Under the pieces are notes generated by a model, which saw only the letters and a list, made by a program, of their open reading frames with translations, ran no database searches and was not told where the DNA came from. From Pectobacterium brasiliense (GTDB lineage Bacteria; Pseudomonadota; Gammaproteobacteria; Enterobacterales; Enterobacteriaceae): a DNA stretch of 64,000 nucleotides. This document shows, in pieces, positions 41,260-52,330 of the stretch (within the stretch, counting starts at the first letter, position 1; each line of letters opens with the position of its first letter). The stretch is from the NCBI RefSeq assembly GCF_016950255.1, contig NZ_JACGFN010000001.1, positions 1,054,001 through 1,118,000 on the forward strand, in the 5' to 3' direction. Made by a program: the position numbers and the translations under genes.

Positions 41260-42189
41260 TTATTTCTCAATCGCCGCTGATAGAGAAGCAGGATCGTTCA
41301 CCGCAGCTGCTGTCAGGGTATCGACGATTCGTTTGGTTAAGCCAGTCAATACTTTACCCGGCCCGACTTCTAACAGCGACTCGATGCCCTTAGAAGCCAT
41401 AAATTCAACACAGTCAGTCCAGCGTACCGGGCAATGAAGCTGGCGCACCAGCGCATCGCGAATGGCTTCCGGCGTGGTTTCGATGCGTGCATCAACATTA
41501 TTGACAACGGGGATGACCGGAGAATTAAACGTCACGGATTCCAGCGCAACAGCGAGTTTCTTCGCTGCTGGCTCCATCAACGCACAGTGTGACGGTACGC
41601 TGACAGGCAGCGGCAGCGCACGCTTCGCCCCCGCTGCTTTACACGCAGCACCAGCACGCTCAACGGCGTCTTTATTGCCCGCAATCACCACCTGACCCGG
41701 TGAATTGAAGTTTACCGGAGACACCACCTGCCCCTGCGCGGATTCTTCACACGCTTTGGCAATGGCCTCGTTATCAAGCCCGATAATGGCATACATCGCA
41801 CCCGTGCCTTCTGGCACGGCTTCCTGCATCAGTTTGCCACGCAGTTCAACCAGACGGACGGCCTGTTGGAAATCCAGCACACCCGCGCAAACCAGTGCGG
41901 AATATTCGCCGAGGCTATGACCAGACATCAGAGCAGGCGTTTTTCCTCCCTGCTGCTGCCAGACACGCCAGATAGCAACAGAAGCGGTCAGTAATGCAGG
42001 CTGCGTCTGCCAGGTTTTATTCAACTCTTCAGCCGGCCCTTGCTGGGTAAGCTGCCACAAGTCATAACCTAACGCTTCAGAAGCCTGAGCAAACGTTTCA
42101 GTAACGATCGGGTATTCTGCTGCAAGTTCAGCTAACATCCCTACCGTCTGCGATCCCTGACCGGGAAACACCATTGCAAATTGCGTCAT
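41260..42189 (-). CDS. fabD: Malonyl-CoA:ACP transacylase FabD
   Basis: FabD moves malonyl from CoA to ACP, providing the elongation unit. The 309 residues show GQGSQTVGM at the N-terminus, the catalytic Ser in SGHSLGEYSALVCAG and the catalytic His in VSVPSHCALMEPA. It follows fabH by 17 bp and precedes fabG in one operon. Confidence 0.98.
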   Translation of the reverse strand: MTQFAMVFPGQGSQTVGMLAELAAEYPIVTETFAQASEALGYDLWQLTQQGPAEELNKTWQTQPALLTASVAIWRVWQQQGGKTPALMSGHSLGEYSALVCAGVLDFQQAVRLVELRGKLMQEAVPEGTGAMYAIIGLDNEAIAKACEESAQGQVVSPVNFNSPGQVVIAGNKDAVERAGAACKAAGAKRALPLPVSVPSHCALMEPAAKKLAVALESVTFNSPVIPVVNNVDARIETTPEAIRDALVRQLHCPVRWTDCVEFMASKGIESLLEVGPGKVLTGLTKRIVDTLTAAAVNDPASLSAAIEK

Positions 42190-42206
42190 ATCACAATCCT
42201 GTTTAA

Positions 42207-43160
42207 TTAAAAACGAACCAGCGCGGAACCCCAGGTAAAACCGCCACCGAAGGCTTCAAGCAGCACCAGTTGTCCTGGTTTAATACGCCCATCGCGCACC
42301 GCTTCATCAAGTGCTGAAGGCACAGAGGCTGCGGAGGTATTACCATGACGATCTAGCGTCACAACCACCTTGTCCATCCCCATACCCAGTTTTTTCGCCG
42401 TGGCACTAATGATGCGCAGGTTAGCCTGATGAGGCACCAGCCAGTCTAATTCACTTTTATCCAGTTGAGCCGCTTGCAGCGTTTCTTCAACGATATGTGC
42501 CAGTTCAGTCACTGCCACTTTGAAGACTTCATTACCCGCCATCGTCAGGTAAGCAGGCGTATCAGTATGATTACGATCCTGATGCGGCAGCGTCAGCAGT
42601 TCGCCATAACGGCCATCGGCGTGCAGGTGGGTAGAAAGAATACCCGGTTGCTCTGACGGCGTTAACAGCACGGCACCCGCACCATCACCGAACAGAATCA
42701 GCGTGCCGCGATCTTCAGGATCCAATGTACGAGACAACGTATCAGAACCGATCACCAGTGCATATTTCACCGCACCACTTTTAACATATTGATCGGCAAC
42801 GCTCAGCGCGTAGGTAAAACCTGCACACGCAGCGGCCAGATCGAAGGCAATCGTATCTTTGATCCCTAGCAGTTGCTGAACCTGACAGGCGGAGCTAGGG
42901 AAAGCATGGCTTGATGATGTTGTAGCAACAATCAGAAGACCGACTTCAGAAGGATCGACATTCGCCATTTCTAGCGCTTTCTGCGCGGCACGATATCCCA
43001 TGGTCGCCACGTTTTCATCCGGCGCAGCAATACGGCGCTCACGGATTCCAGTACGTGTGACGATCCATTCGTCCGTCGTTTCCACCATCTTTTCTAAATC
43101 AGCGTTCGTCCTGATTTCTTCAGGCAGGTAGCTGCCCGTTCCGATTATTTTTGTATACAT
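42207..43160 (-). CDS. fabH: 3-oxoacyl-ACP synthase III FabH
   Basis: FabH starts fatty acid synthesis by condensing acetyl-CoA with malonyl-ACP. The 317-residue protein has the Cys-His-Asn triad: Cys in [14 protein letters not shown], His in [12 protein letters not shown] and Asn in [17 protein letters not shown]. It lies 6 bp after plsX, as in E. coli. Confidence 0.98.
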   Translation of the reverse strand: MYTKIIGTGSYLPEEIRTNADLEKMVETTDEWIVTRTGIRERRIAAPDENVATMGYRAAQKALEMANVDPSEVGLLIVATTSSSHAFPSSACQVQQLLGIKDTIAFDLAAACAGFTYALSVADQYVKSGAVKYALVIGSDTLSRTLDPEDRGTLILFGDGAGAVLLTPSEQPGILSTHLHADGRYGELLTLPHQDRNHTDTPAYLTMAGNEVFKVAVTELAHIVEETLQAAQLDKSELDWLVPHQANLRIISATAKKLGMGMDKVVVTLDRHGNTSAASVPSALDEAVRDGRIKPGQLVLLEAFGGGFTWGSALVRF

Positions 43161-43166
43161 GTACGC

Positions 43167-44213
43167 TTAGTCACTCTTGGGTAATATCGCTTCTAGACGA
43201 GCGGCAATCCGCTCAGGAAGCTGCCGCCGTACCGTCTGCATTGCCTGTTCAATAGCAACCGCAAACGCTCTCTGGTTTGCTGCACCATGGCTTTTGATTA
43301 CAGTTCCCCGTAATCCTAGCAGGCATGCGCCATTATATTGATCGGGATTCAAATGACCGAAACGCTTTGATAAGCGTTTTTGTAACAAACGTCCTAACCA
43401 TTTCAACCACCAGGATCGTTTTTGTTTTTGCCCTGGGCCTGAAGCTGAAGATTTCAGCAGTGACAGGAACATCCTTACCACGCCTTCCACCGTTTTCAGT
43501 GTGACATTACCGACGAAGCCGTCACAGACCATCACATCCGTTTTCCCAGTCAGCAGATCGTTGCCTTCCAGATAACCGATGTAATTGATTGATGGTGCCT
43601 CTTTTAGCTGTGCCGCTGCTTCACGGATAGTGCTCAGCCCTTTGCTTTCTTCTTCACCGATATTCAGCAACGCGACCCGAGGATTTGTCAGTTCCAGCAC
43701 TTCTTCTGCCATCACTGAACCCATCACGGCAAACTGAACCAGCATCGTACTGTCACAGTCAACATTCGCCCCCAGATCCAACACAACTGTTTTTCCGTGT
43801 TGCTGGTGAGGTAATACTGACACCAATGCGGGTCGCTCAATTCCTTCCAGTGGCTTAATCAAGAGCTTGGCTAGCCCCATAAGCGCACCCGTGTTGCCAG
43901 CGCTCACACAGGCCTGTGCCCTACCGTCTTTAATCAACTCAAGTGCTATACGCATTGAGGTACCACGGCTCGCACGAATAGCCTGCGATGGCCTCGCATC
44001 ACTAGCAATAACCGACTCCGCCGGAACAATCTCTAAGCGGGAAAGTAAATCAGAATCGACTTTGGCAAGTAATGGCGTTATTGCAGCAGGATCGCCGACT
44101 AATAACAAATTGAGAGCTGGATTAGAAGCCAGTGCCTGCAATGCAGCAGGCACTGTTACGCAGGGACCAAAATCCCCGCCCATCGCATCTAACGCCAGAG
44201 TTAGGCGTGTCAA
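43167..44213 (-). CDS. plsX: Phosphate acyltransferase PlsX
   Basis: PlsX makes acyl-phosphate from acyl-ACP for phospholipid synthesis, acting at the membrane surface. The 348-residue protein shows DAMGGDFGP at the start, [33 protein letters not shown] (read in pieces) and [18 protein letters not shown] near the C-terminus. The start was set to TTG at 44213 (MTRLTLALD in E. coli numbering) because AAGG lies 7 nt upstream; a TTG five codons earlier has no such site. It follows rpmF by 29 bp, as in E. coli. Confidence 0.96.
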   Translation of the reverse strand: MTRLTLALDAMGGDFGPCVTVPAALQALASNPALNLLLVGDPAAITPLLAKVDSDLLSRLEIVPAESVIASDARPSQAIRASRGTSMRIALELIKDGRAQACVSAGNTGALMGLAKLLIKPLEGIERPALVSVLPHQQHGKTVVLDLGANVDCDSTMLVQFAVMGSVMAEEVLELTNPRVALLNIGEEESKGLSTIREAAAQLKEAPSINYIGYLEGNDLLTGKTDVMVCDGFVGNVTLKTVEGVVRMFLSLLKSSASGPGQKQKRSWWLKWLGRLLQKRLSKRFGHLNPDQYNGACLLGLRGTVIKSHGAANQRAFAVAIEQAMQTVRRQLPERIAARLEAILPKSD

Positions 44214-44242
44214 GGTATTGCCTTGCAAATAATTCGCAAGAA

Positions 44243-44413
44243 TTACTTAGCAATGACCTTGCGACCGCGGTAGTAACCATCCGCAGTGATGTGGTGACGC
44301 AGGTGAGTTTCGCCAGAAACTTTATCTACGGATACAGAAGCGGTAGTCAGCGCATCATGTGAACGACGCATACCACGTTTGGAACGGCTAGGTTTGTTTT
44401 GTTGTACGGCCAT
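44243..44413 (-). CDS. rpmF: 50S ribosomal protein L32
   Basis: The 56-residue basic protein starts [20 protein letters not shown] and ends [10 protein letters not shown], matching E. coli L32 nearly throughout. L32 is a small protein of the large ribosomal subunit. It lies between yceD and plsX, exactly as in E. coli, where yceD-rpmF-plsX are co-transcribed. Confidence 0.97.
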   Translation of the reverse strand: MAVQQNKPSRSKRGMRRSHDALTTASVSVDKVSGETHLRHHITADGYYRGRKVIAK

Positions 44414-44429
44414 GGACCTTACTCCTTAA

Positions 44430-44951
44430 TTACTTACGCTTTAAACTGGCTAATACGGCAAACGGATTCGGTTTTTCCGCCTCTGCAGGCAGTTGACCAA
44501 ATACCATATCCGCTTCGGACACTTCACAGTGTTCAGAATCATGCACCGGGGCGATAGGCAACATCAGAATTATTTCATCTTCAATCATTGCCAGCAGATC
44601 GACTTCGCCAAACTCATCAACACCGATCGGCTCATACGCTTCCGGTAACGCTTCGGCCTGCTCATCATTGACGACCGGGCTGAAACAGAATGTCGCATGG
44701 ACTTGATGTTCAAACGGCTTTCCGCAACGCTGACACATCAGTGTGACCGTAACGTCAGCGTTACCGTCAATCACCGCCAGACGCTGATTATCAATATTGA
44801 AAGATAAAGAGGCCTGAACATCACTATCCACACTCACCACTGATTCGGCAACACGCTCTACTTGTTCAGCTGAATAGATACCAACGTAATCTAAACGCTT
44901 CTGAGCAGTGCGGACCGCATCAAGGGTTAAGGGTAATTTTACCTTTTGCAT
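44430..44951 (-). CDS. yceD: DUF177 family protein YceD (23S rRNA accumulation protein)
   Basis: This 173-residue DUF177 protein supports 23S rRNA accumulation in relatives and is found with rpmF across bacteria. The central [12 protein letters not shown] contains the conserved Cys pair, and the acidic stretch [26 protein letters not shown] is the family core. It precedes rpmF by 16 bp and is divergent from the Maf-like gene with 140 bp between. Confidence 0.94.
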   Translation of the reverse strand: MQKVKLPLTLDAVRTAQKRLDYVGIYSAEQVERVAESVVSVDSDVQASLSFNIDNQRLAVIDGNADVTVTLMCQRCGKPFEHQVHATFCFSPVVNDEQAEALPEAYEPIGVDEFGEVDLLAMIEDEIILMLPIAPVHDSEHCEVSEADMVFGQLPAEAEKPNPFAVLASLKRK

Positions 44952-45091
44952 AGGGCGCGCATATTAACGTCGTAACGACATAGAGTCAAAGAAAAAGGCA
45001 GTGATGCACCACCTTTCACCAATATTCGCTTCCAGAGCGGCGCACAGTTTAAAATGCCTTTCATCATTACGCTACGGTTTATCAAAAAATT

Positions 45092-45676
45092 ATGCAGCAG
45101 ATTATTCTCGCCTCAACCTCACCTTATCGCCGGGCCTTGTTGGAAAAGCTGGCGCTCCCCTTTATTTGCGCATCGCCAGACATCGATGAAACTCCTTATC
45201 CCGGCGAAAACGCCGTTGATCTTGTGATCCGTCTTGCTGAAAACAAAGCGCAAACACTGGCCGCGCACTACCCTAATCACCTGATTATCGGTTCCGATCA
45301 GGTTTGCGTTCTTGAGAACGCAATAACAGGAAAACCACATAATAAGGGTAACGCCACACGTCAGTTACAGCAGGCCAGCGGAAAGTGTGTTTCCTTCTTT
45401 ACGGGTTTAGCGCTCTTCAATAGTGCAACTCAGGAAATACAGAGCATTGCTGAATCATTTGACGTGTATTTCCGTAGGCTAACGGAAGCGGAAATTGACG
45501 GTTATCTGGAGAAAGAACAGCCGTGGAACTGCGCGGGCAGCTTTAAAAGCGAAGGATTGGGCATTACCCTTTTTGAACGACTATCCGGGCGCGATCCTAA
45601 TACACTCATTGGATTGCCATTGATCGCGCTAACGCAGATGCTACAAAAGGAAGGCGTGAATCCGCTGACGATGTAA
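45092..45676 (+). CDS. yceF: Maf-like 7-methyl-GTP pyrophosphatase YceF
   Basis: This 194-residue Maf/HAM1-fold enzyme hydrolyses modified nucleotides, in E. coli YceF 7-methyl-GTP, to keep them out of RNA. The N-terminal phosphate motif [16 protein letters not shown], the substrate stretch [10 protein letters not shown] and the catalytic Asp in [13 protein letters not shown] are present. It lies between divergent yceD and convergent rluC, as in E. coli. Confidence 0.95.
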   Translation: MQQIILASTSPYRRALLEKLALPFICASPDIDETPYPGENAVDLVIRLAENKAQTLAAHYPNHLIIGSDQVCVLENAITGKPHNKGNATRQLQQASGKCVSFFTGLALFNSATQEIQSIAESFDVYFRRLTEAEIDGYLEKEQPWNCAGSFKSEGLGITLFERLSGRDPNTLIGLPLIALTQMLQKEGVNPLTM

Positions 45677-45695
45677 ATTGACGATGTAAAGTAAA

Positions 45696-45726
45696 TCGGG
45701 ATAGCCCAATAAAGCGGCTATCCCGA
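45696..45726. terminator. Hairpin between yceF and rluC
   Basis: A perfect 11-bp stem (TCGGGATAGCC / GGCTATCCCGA) with a 9-nt loop lies between the convergent genes. No long T-run follows on either strand; TTTACTTTAC follows on the minus strand. Confidence 0.6.
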
Positions 45727-45753
45727 CAGATAAAAGCATATAGGTGTATGTGG

Positions 45754-46710
45754 TTATGCTTTTGTCTTACGCAGCACCTGCAGACAGCGACGCAGTCCGC
45801 TATCCAATGGGGCTTCGACTCTCAGTGTCTCACCCGTATTCGGGTGTTCAAAACGTAGCGCCTGCGCATGCAGGAAGAGACGTTTTAAGCCCGTGTCCGC
45901 CAGTTGCTGATCGAATTCGCGATCGCCGTAACGGTCATCGAACGCTATCGGATGCCCAGCATGTTGGGCGTGTACACGAATTTGATGCGTACGCCCGGTA
46001 ACAGGGCTCGCCCGCACCAGCGTCGCGTGTTCAAAACGTTCTTCTATTTTAAAGCGCGTTTCTGACGGTTTACCGTCGCTGTTTACCCGTACGATGCGCT
46101 CACCGCTTTGCAGGATATTTTTCAACAGCGGTGCCTGAACAACCTTGCAGTGAGACTGCCACTGACCGCGAACCAGCGCCAGATAGTCTTTTTGCATACC
46201 TTTCAGCCGCAGCTGTTCGTGCAGAGAACGTAAGGCCGAGCGTTTTTTTGCAACCAGCAAAACGCCAGAGGTATCGCGATCGAGGCGGTGGACTAACTCC
46301 AGAAAACGCGCTTCCGGGCGTAAAGCACGCAGCCCTTCAATCACGCCGAAACTTAGACCACTGCCGCCATGCACGGCCGTCCCCGAGGGCTTATTAAGCA
46401 CCAACAGGTAGTCATCTTCATAAATAATGCACTCGGCCAACGCCGCCACTTTACCAAGACTGGCAGAAACAGGGGTTTCATCGCGTTCGGCCTGTCGAAC
46501 AGGCGGAATACGGATGACATCACCATCGAGCAATTTATACTCCGGTTTGACCCGTTTCTTATTTATCCTTACCTCACCTTTTCGCAAGATACGGTAAACC
46601 ATGCTTTTAGGCACACCCTTTAAGTGGGTATGCAAAAAATTATCGATGCGCTGCCCCGCTTCATCTGCGGAGATCGTCACAAATTGTACTGAAGGATTAT
46701 CTGTTTTCAT
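45754..46710 (-). CDS. rluC: 23S rRNA pseudouridine synthase RluC
   Basis: RluC makes pseudouridines 955, 2504 and 2580 in 23S rRNA. The 318 residues have an N-terminal S4 RNA-binding domain (GQRIDNFLHTHLKGVPKSMVYRILRKGEVRIN in pieces) and the RsuA/RluA catalytic domain with the Asp in HRLDRDTSGVLLVAKK, plus GRTHQIRVH. The start is MKTDNPSVQ as in E. coli; an upstream ATG adds eight codons. It is divergent from rne with a long spacer. Confidence 0.96.
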   Translation of the reverse strand: MKTDNPSVQFVTISADEAGQRIDNFLHTHLKGVPKSMVYRILRKGEVRINKKRVKPEYKLLDGDVIRIPPVRQAERDETPVSASLGKVAALAECIIYEDDYLLVLNKPSGTAVHGGSGLSFGVIEGLRALRPEARFLELVHRLDRDTSGVLLVAKKRSALRSLHEQLRLKGMQKDYLALVRGQWQSHCKVVQAPLLKNILQSGERIVRVNSDGKPSETRFKIEERFEHATLVRASPVTGRTHQIRVHAQHAGHPIAFDDRYGDREFDQQLADTGLKRLFLHAQALRFEHPNTGETLRVEAPLDSGLRRCLQVLRKTKA

Positions 46711-47304
46711 GATGCGCGATTCTAAATAGAGCAACCCGATAGCGCCACTTCTTTTTCTGTGCTTAACTGTGTGTCTGACTTATGAAGATATTGTTGCATT
46801 GTCGAGTAAGTGGACAGGTGAGTTGGGCTGTAGCATCAAACCCTGTCCGTTTTGGTGATAACAACAGAACTATCTTTATACAGACAGGCAAAGTCACCTT
46901 GCTATAACGGTATCAGCAGTGGAATAATGCTTTTGCGTTTCCCACGCGGATTTCCGATAAAACAAGGGGAAATTGCGAAATTATTAAATTTGCCTGATGA
47001 CGCACACACGCAGCAATGGCGTAAGACGTAATGTGAAATCAAGCAGTTAGCGGGCTGCGGATTGCAGCTTGGCCGGCAAATGGAATCAGATCTGGCGACA
47101 TAATTCAGAAGCTGTTCCCTCAGTAAATGCGCTGTTTTCCATCAGGAAACACAGGCTACCGAAACATGCGTCTCTATGCAGGCGACAACCGGGAGGTTGA
47201 CGTCCCTGCGATAAGCCACGAGGCCATCGGTTCACTCCGGTCATGCGGTTCTTTTGTCCGCAGCTCTATCAATAATGCAAGTAAAAATAACGAGTAAGTT
47301 GAAG
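46711..47304. other. rluC-rne spacer with rne leader
   Basis: No gene was found in these 594 bp. They hold the divergent rluC and rne promoters and, on the plus strand, an untranslated leader that from the candidate promoter at 46899 would be about 370 nt, close to the 361-nt leader of E. coli rne that mediates feedback cleavage by RNase E. Confidence 0.6.
46899..46928 (+). promoter_or_regulatory. Candidate rne promoter
   Basis: A TTGCTA -35-like hexamer (46899-46904) is followed after 18 bp by AATAAT (46923-46928). It is the best sigma70-like pair in the spacer and gives a leader of the expected length; this is inference only. Confidence 0.35.
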
Positions 47305-50300
47305 ATGAAAAGAATGTTAATTAACGCAACTCAGCAGGAAGAGTTGCGTGTTGCCTTGGTTGATGGTCAACGGCTGTATGACTTGGATATCGAAAGTCCG
47401 GGTCATGAGCAGAAGAAAGCAAATATCTACAAAGGTAAAATCACTCGTATTGAACCTAGTCTTGAAGCGGCTTTTGTTGATTACGGCGCTGAAAGACACG
47501 GTTTCCTCCCTCTTAAAGAAATCGCCCGCGAATACTTCCCTAGCAACTATTCTTCCCACGGTCGTCCTAACATCAAAGACGTGTTACGTGAAGGTCAGGA
47601 AGTCATTGTTCAGGTAGACAAAGAAGAGCGTGGCAACAAAGGCGCTGCACTGACCACCTTTATCAGTCTGGCAGGCAGCTATCTGGTCTTAATGCCAAAC
47701 AACCCTCGTGCAGGCGGTATTTCACGCCGTATCGAAGGTGACGATCGCACCGAGCTCAAAGAAGCGCTGGGATCGTTGCAACTGCCCGATGGCATGGGGC
47801 TCATTGTTCGTACCGCTGGTGTGGGCAAATCCGCCGAAGCGCTGCAATGGGATCTGGCTTTCCGTCTGAAACACTGGGACGCGATCAAAAAAGCCGCCGA
47901 AGGTCGCCCTGCACCGTTCCTGATCCATCAGGAAAGTAACGTGATCGTCCGCGCCTTCCGCGACTATCTGCGCCCGGACATTGGCGAAATCCTGATCGAC
48001 AACCCAAAAATTCTCGATCTGGCGAAAGAGCATATTTCTGCGCTGGGTCGCCCTGATTTCAGCAGCAAAATCAAATTGTACAGTGGTGAAATTCCGCTTT
48101 TCAGCCACTATCAGATCGAATCGCAGATCGAATCGGCTTTCCAGCGTGAAGTTCGCCTGCCGTCCGGTGGTTCTATCGTTATCGATACGACCGAAGCGCT
48201 GACAGCAATCGATATCAACTCCGCCCGTGCGACGCGCGGTGGTGATATTGAAGAAACCGCGTTCAATACCAACCTTGAAGCCGCAGACGAAATTGCCCGC
48301 CAGTTGCGCCTGCGTGACCTCGGTGGCCTGATCGTTATCGACTTCATCGATATGACTCCGGTTCGTCATCAGCGTGAAGTTGAAAACCGCCTGCGTGACT
48401 CCGTGCGTCAGGATCGTGCACGTATTCAGATCGGCCGGATTTCCCGCTTTGGCCTGCTGGAAATGTCGCGTCAGCGTCTGAGCCCTTCACTGGGTGAATC
48501 CAGTCACCACGTCTGCCCACGCTGTAGCGGTACCGGTACGATTCGTGACAATGAATCACTTTCACTGTCTATTCTTCGTCTGATCGAAGAAGAAGCGCTG
48601 AAAGAAAACACCAAAGAAGTCCACGCGATTGTTCCAGTCCAGATTGCATCTTATCTGCTGAACGAGAAGCGTGATGCCGTTAACGCCATTGAGAAACGTC
48701 AAGGCGGCGTGCGCGCAATCATCGTGCCACACGACGGTATGCAAACGCCGCACTACTCCGTTGTTCGCGTCCGTAAAGGCGAAGAAAAACCGACGCTCAG
48801 CTATTTACTGCCTCAGCGTTTGGAAACGGAAACGCAGCAGTTGCAAGACGAACAGACTATCGAGCGCAAACAGCCTGAACAACCCGCGTTAGCAACGTTT
48901 AGCATGGCTGAAATGCCAGAGGAAACTGCACCGTCGATTGCCAAAGCAGCGCCTGCGGCGGCGAAACCGGCGGAAGTCGCTCAACCAGGCCTCGTTAGCC
49001 GCTTGTTCAGCGCCTTAAAAAGCGTCTTTGCTTCCGAGCCTGCGGTAAAAGCAGCGGATAGCGTTGACGATAAGAAGGCCGAAGAAGAGAAGTCCACCGA
49101 AGGTCAGCGCCCTGAACGCCGGAACTCACGCCGTCAGGGTAATAATCGCCGCGATCGTGGATCTCGTGACAATCGTGACAATCGTGACAATCGTGACAAT
49201 CGTGAACAGCGTGATGAGCAGCGCCGTAATAAGCGACAAAACGAGGAAGCGATTACTGACACCCGCGCTGCGGAAAATGCGGAGAAGTCCAGTTCGGAAG
49301 AACAGCCGCGTCGTGAACCACGTGCTGAACGTCAGCGTCGTCGTCAAGATGATCGCCGTCAGGCTCCAACTGAGGCAAAAGCACAGCCGGTTATTGATGA
49401 TGCTGATGACAGTGCAGCCGAGCAGGATAAACCGACTCAGGTTATGCCGCGTCGCCAACGCCGTCAGTTGACGCAGAAAGTACGCGTTCAGTCCGATGCT
49501 CAACAAGATACCCTCTCCGATAGCACCGCACCCGTCGCTGCACCATCTGAGCAGGTTCAAACTTACGTCAAGCCAAGCGATGCTGCGGTAGACAATAACG
49601 AGGTCGATAACGAGCAGAACGATGCAAATCGTGCCAATGGCGAGAATGGCGGTATGCCGCGTCGTTCACGTCGTTCTCCGCGTCACCTGCGAGTCAGCGG
49701 CCAGCGCCGTCGCCGCTATCGTGACGAGCGTTACCCGTCTCAGTCGCCAATGCAGTTGGAGTTTGCCGCTGCATCACCGGAAATGGCATCAGGAAAAGTG
49801 TGGGTTAGCTATCCTCTTGCACAACCACAGCAGGCTGAAAGCCAACAGCAGGACGAGAACGTTGCAGCAATTGAAACACCGCTGTTACCTGCCGTTGTCG
49901 AAGCCGCAGTGACTGCACAAGCTGACACAGCAGAATCCAACACAGTTGAAAACGTTGCGATTACTGAAGCCGTGGTTCAGGAAGAAGCCGCTGTAACCGC
50001 TACAGCACAATCTGCCGACGTTATTCAGGATAGCAATGTAGTGGATGTCGAGGTGAGTACTGCAGGCGAAGAAACCGTCGAGCCAGTTACCGAGAACACC
50101 GCTATCGATGATGCTATCGCTGCCGTTGCTGTGAATGCCATTGAGGAAGTACAACCTGCTGATACTGTGGCGACTCAGGTCGCTGAAGAAACCGTTGACG
50201 CTGTTGCTTCTGAAAATACAGTGGCTGAAAACGCAGCTATCGAAGCGGTCGCAGAAGAGCAGCAAGCAGATAGCATCGCTGATTCAACTGAGAAAGCCGA

Positions 50301-50649
50301 TCTGGCAGAGCCGGTTTCTACCCCTGCGGTTTCCGCAGTACAGGAAGTCAGCTCGCCGCAACACATTCAGGATGAGCCGGCACCTGCTATCAGCGCACAA
50401 CCGATTGTGGAAACGTCTGTATCGAGCGTAGCAAAAGCAGCAGGCGTTGCTGAGCAACCTCGTTATAAACTCCATGCGACAGCACCAATGACTAAAGCGC
50501 CAGCACCGGCATACCAGGCGGAGCCTGCTCGACACAGTGATTGGGTTCGTCCTGCCTATCCTTTCTCAGGAAAAGGTTCAGCAGGTGGTCATGCCGCAGT
50601 TAACCAGTCAACTGCGCCGGCAACCAAGCCTACACCGGCCAGCGAGTAA
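47305..50649 (+). CDS. rne: Ribonuclease E
   Basis: RNase E is the essential endonuclease that starts mRNA decay and processes rRNA and tRNA; its C-terminal half builds the degradosome. The 1114-residue protein has the S1/RNase H/DNase I-like catalytic half with Asp303 in [13 protein letters not shown], Asp346 in VIDFIDM and the Zn-link CPRCSGTG. The membrane-binding amphipathic helix is seen in [14 protein letters not shown] (about 570-583). The Arg-rich RNA-binding region contains a DNR repeat, and the PNPase-binding end contains [17 protein letters not shown]. The start is [15 protein letters not shown]; an upstream frame adds 17 codons. Confidence 0.97.
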   Translation: MKRMLINATQQEELRVALVDGQRLYDLDIESPGHEQKKANIYKGKITRIEPSLEAAFVDYGAERHGFLPLKEIAREYFPSNYSSHGRPNIKDVLREGQEVIVQVDKEERGNKGAALTTFISLAGSYLVLMPNNPRAGGISRRIEGDDRTELKEALGSLQLPDGMGLIVRTAGVGKSAEALQWDLAFRLKHWDAIKKAAEGRPAPFLIHQESNVIVRAFRDYLRPDIGEILIDNPKILDLAKEHISALGRPDFSSKIKLYSGEIPLFSHYQIESQIESAFQREVRLPSGGSIVIDTTEALTAIDINSARATRGGDIEETAFNTNLEAADEIARQLRLRDLGGLIVIDFIDMTPVRHQREVENRLRDSVRQDRARIQIGRISRFGLLEMSRQRLSPSLGESSHHVCPRCSGTGTIRDNESLSLSILRLIEEEALKENTKEVHAIVPVQIASYLLNEKRDAVNAIEKRQGGVRAIIVPHDGMQTPHYSVVRVRKGEEKPTLSYLLPQRLETETQQLQDEQTIERKQPEQPALATFSMAEMPEETAPSIAKAAPAAAKPAEVAQPGLVSRLFSALKSVFASEPAVKAADSVDDKKAEEEKSTEGQRPERRNSRRQGNNRRDRGSRDNRDNRDNRDNREQRDEQRRNKRQNEEAITDTRAAENAEKSSSEEQPRREPRAERQRRRQDDRRQAPTEAKAQPVIDDADDSAAEQDKPTQVMPRRQRRQLTQKVRVQSDAQQDTLSDSTAPVAAPSEQVQTYVKPSDAAVDNNEVDNEQNDANRANGENGGMPRRSRRSPRHLRVSGQRRRRYRDERYPSQSPMQLEFAAASPEMASGKVWVSYPLAQPQQAESQQQDENVAAIETPLLPAVVEAAVTAQADTAESNTVENVAITEAVVQEEAAVTATAQSADVIQDSNVVDVEVSTAGEETVEPVTENTAIDDAIAAVAVNAIEEVQPADTVATQVAEETVDAVASENTVAENAAIEAVAEEQQADSIADSTEKADLAEPVSTPAVSAVQEVSSPQHIQDEPAPAISAQPIVETSVSSVAKAAGVAEQPRYKLHATAPMTKAPAPAYQAEPARHSDWVRPAYPFSGKGSAGGHAAVNQSTAPATKPTPASE
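49165..49200 (+). repeat. rne: Four exact 9-bp repeats in rne
   Basis: CGTGACAAT is repeated four times in a row and encodes RDN repeated in the Arg-rich domain. The period of three codons keeps the frame, so copy number could vary without breaking the gene. Confidence 0.9.
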
Positions 50650-50666
50650 TTCTGGTTTCTATAGAC

Positions 50667-50693
50667 AAAACCCGCCAATTGGCGGGTTTTTTT
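50667..50693 (+). terminator. Terminator of rne
   Basis: The stem AAAACCCGCC / GGCGGGTTTT with AATT at its centre is followed by TTT, 18 bp after the rne stop. It can also serve the convergent ABM gene. Confidence 0.92.
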
Positions 50694-50708
50694 ATGAATA
50701 GCGTTTTG

Positions 50709-50996
50709 TTAGCCTAAAAGATTCAATAGCTTGATATCCACACTGTCCGTTTTGCCATCCAGCTCCGCCAGCAGATTTTTGAAGTGATCGCTCTGCTCAT
50801 GTGATGCCAGCGCATCTCGATCTTTCCAGCGTTCGAAAAACACAAACGAACCGGGTTTATCCACGACTTCATGCAGATCATACTGCACATTACCCACTTC
50901 CTGTCGGCTAGGTGCCACCACGCGTTTCAGCGTTGCGGTAACGTCTGCAACGAACTCTGTTTTTGCCTGAATAGTAGCGACAATACGAATTTCCAT
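50709..50996 (-). CDS. ABM-domain (antibiotic biosynthesis monooxygenase-like) protein
   Basis: This 95-residue protein has the ferredoxin-like ABM fold: IRIVATIQAKTEFVADVTATL, then GNVQYDLHEVVDKPGSFVFFERWKDRDALASHEQSDHFKNLL in pieces, with the conserved FFERWKD and HxxSxHF patterns. The family includes YgiN-type quinol monooxygenases and haem-degrading enzymes; the exact substrate is not deducible. The start at 50996 has AGGG 6 nt upstream, while the ATG two codons earlier abuts that site. It is alone, convergent with rne and divergent from pyrC. Confidence 0.88.
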   Translation of the reverse strand: MEIRIVATIQAKTEFVADVTATLKRVVAPSRQEVGNVQYDLHEVVDKPGSFVFFERWKDRDALASHEQSDHFKNLLAELDGKTDSVDIKLLNLLG

Positions 50997-51180
50997 ATAC
51001 ATCCCTTATTTATCAATGAAAAGATAATGCTATCAGATGCCAATCCACGGTTAATTTCAAGCATTCATCAACAAACGGATGCATTCAAATAGCTTTGCGC
51101 TTATCCTTATCCCCCGCCGTATCAGTCCCAAAACCGACCGAAAGATGATGTTTTTCTACTGACCGCCGGAGCGCAATTCC

Positions 51181-52224
51181 ATGACCGCACAGCCCACTAT
51201 TCTTAAAATCCGTCGCCCTGACGATTGGCACATTCACCTGCGTGACGATCGGATGCTGGAAACCGTTCTCCCCTATACCAGTCGTTTCTTTGGCCGTGCG
51301 ATTGTTATGCCTAACCTGACGCCACCGATTACCAGCGTAGCCAGCGCAATAGCGTATCGTGAGCGCATTTTAGCCGCGGTCCCGCAGGGTGATGATTTTC
51401 ATCCGCTGATGACGTGCTACCTAACTGATGCGCTTGATGTCAACGAAGTCGTGAGTGGTTTTGAGCAAGGCGTCTTTACCGCAGCCAAGCTCTATCCAGC
51501 CAATGCCACAACAAACTCCAGCCATGGGGTCACCAGCGTCGCCAATATCTCTGGCATTCTGGAACAAATGCAGAAGATTGGCATGCCGTTACTCATCCAC
51601 GGCGAAGTGACCGACTCTGCCGTCGATATTTTCGATCGAGAAGCACGCTTCATCGAAACGGTGCTGGAACCATTACGCCAACAGTTCCCTGAGCTGAAAG
51701 TCGTTCTCGAGCACATTACGACGAAAGAAGCCGCGCAGTATGTTGTTGAAGGTAATGATTATCTCGCCGCAACCATTACACCGCAGCATCTGATGTTTAA
51801 CCGTAATCATATGCTGGTTGGTGGCGTTCGCCCTCACCTATATTGCCTGCCTATCTTGAAACGCAATACACATCAGCAGGCACTGCGTGAAGCCGTCACT
51901 AGCGGCTGTGACCGGCTTTTCCTCGGCACTGACTCCGCGCCGCATGCAAAACACAGAAAAGAGTCCAGCTGCGGCTGTGCCGGTGTGTTCAATGCTCAGG
52001 CTGCATTAAGTACCTACGCCACCGTTTTTGAAGAAATGAACGCGCTAGATAAACTCGAAGCATTCTGCTCCCTGAATGGCCCGCGTTTTTATGGCCTGCC
52101 GGTGAACAACAGCTGGATTGAGCTTCATCGTGAAACCGTCACGTTCCCTGAAGAAATCACTCTCGGCGACGAGTCGCTAATCCCCTTCCTGGCCGGACAA
52201 AGCCTCAACTGGTCAGTCCGTTAA
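51181..52224 (+). CDS. pyrC: Dihydroorotase PyrC
   Basis: PyrC cyclises carbamoyl-aspartate to dihydroorotate in pyrimidine synthesis. The 347-residue amidohydrolase has the zinc ligands in [10 protein letters not shown], the carboxylated Lys in [15 protein letters not shown], and His and Asp in [14 protein letters not shown] and [14 protein letters not shown]. It matches E. coli PyrC in length. It is followed by a terminator and dinI, as in E. coli. GGAG lies 9 nt before the ATG. Confidence 0.97.
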   Translation: MTAQPTILKIRRPDDWHIHLRDDRMLETVLPYTSRFFGRAIVMPNLTPPITSVASAIAYRERILAAVPQGDDFHPLMTCYLTDALDVNEVVSGFEQGVFTAAKLYPANATTNSSHGVTSVANISGILEQMQKIGMPLLIHGEVTDSAVDIFDREARFIETVLEPLRQQFPELKVVLEHITTKEAAQYVVEGNDYLAATITPQHLMFNRNHMLVGGVRPHLYCLPILKRNTHQQALREAVTSGCDRLFLGTDSAPHAKHRKESSCGCAGVFNAQAALSTYATVFEEMNALDKLEAFCSLNGPRFYGLPVNNSWIELHRETVTFPEEITLGDESLIPFLAGQSLNWSVR

Positions 52225-52230
52225 CCGACA

Positions 52231-52266
52231 AGCCCATCCGCATTGTGCCGATGGGCTAAATTTTAT
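52231..52266 (+). terminator. Terminator of pyrC
   Basis: The stem AGCCCATC / GATGGGCT (loop CGCATTGTGCC) is followed by AAATTTTATT, just after pyrC. Confidence 0.75.
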
Positions 52267-52294
52267 TGCGCGTCTTGTTCTCCACTTGCAATAA

Positions 52295-52310
52295 CTGTAT
52301 AAATAAACAG
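52295..52310 (+). promoter_or_regulatory. LexA (SOS) box upstream of dinI
   Basis: CTGTATAAATAAACAG fits the LexA consensus CTGT-N8-ACAG exactly and lies 20 bp before the dinI ATG, so dinI should be induced on DNA damage as in E. coli. Confidence 0.93.
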
Positions 52311-52330
52311 TTTAAACTTTGGAGGTCAGC

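Noticed and set aside
49165-49200. Short repeats in rne as a CRISPR-like array
   Set aside because: The units are 9 bp with no spacers and lie in frame inside the gene.
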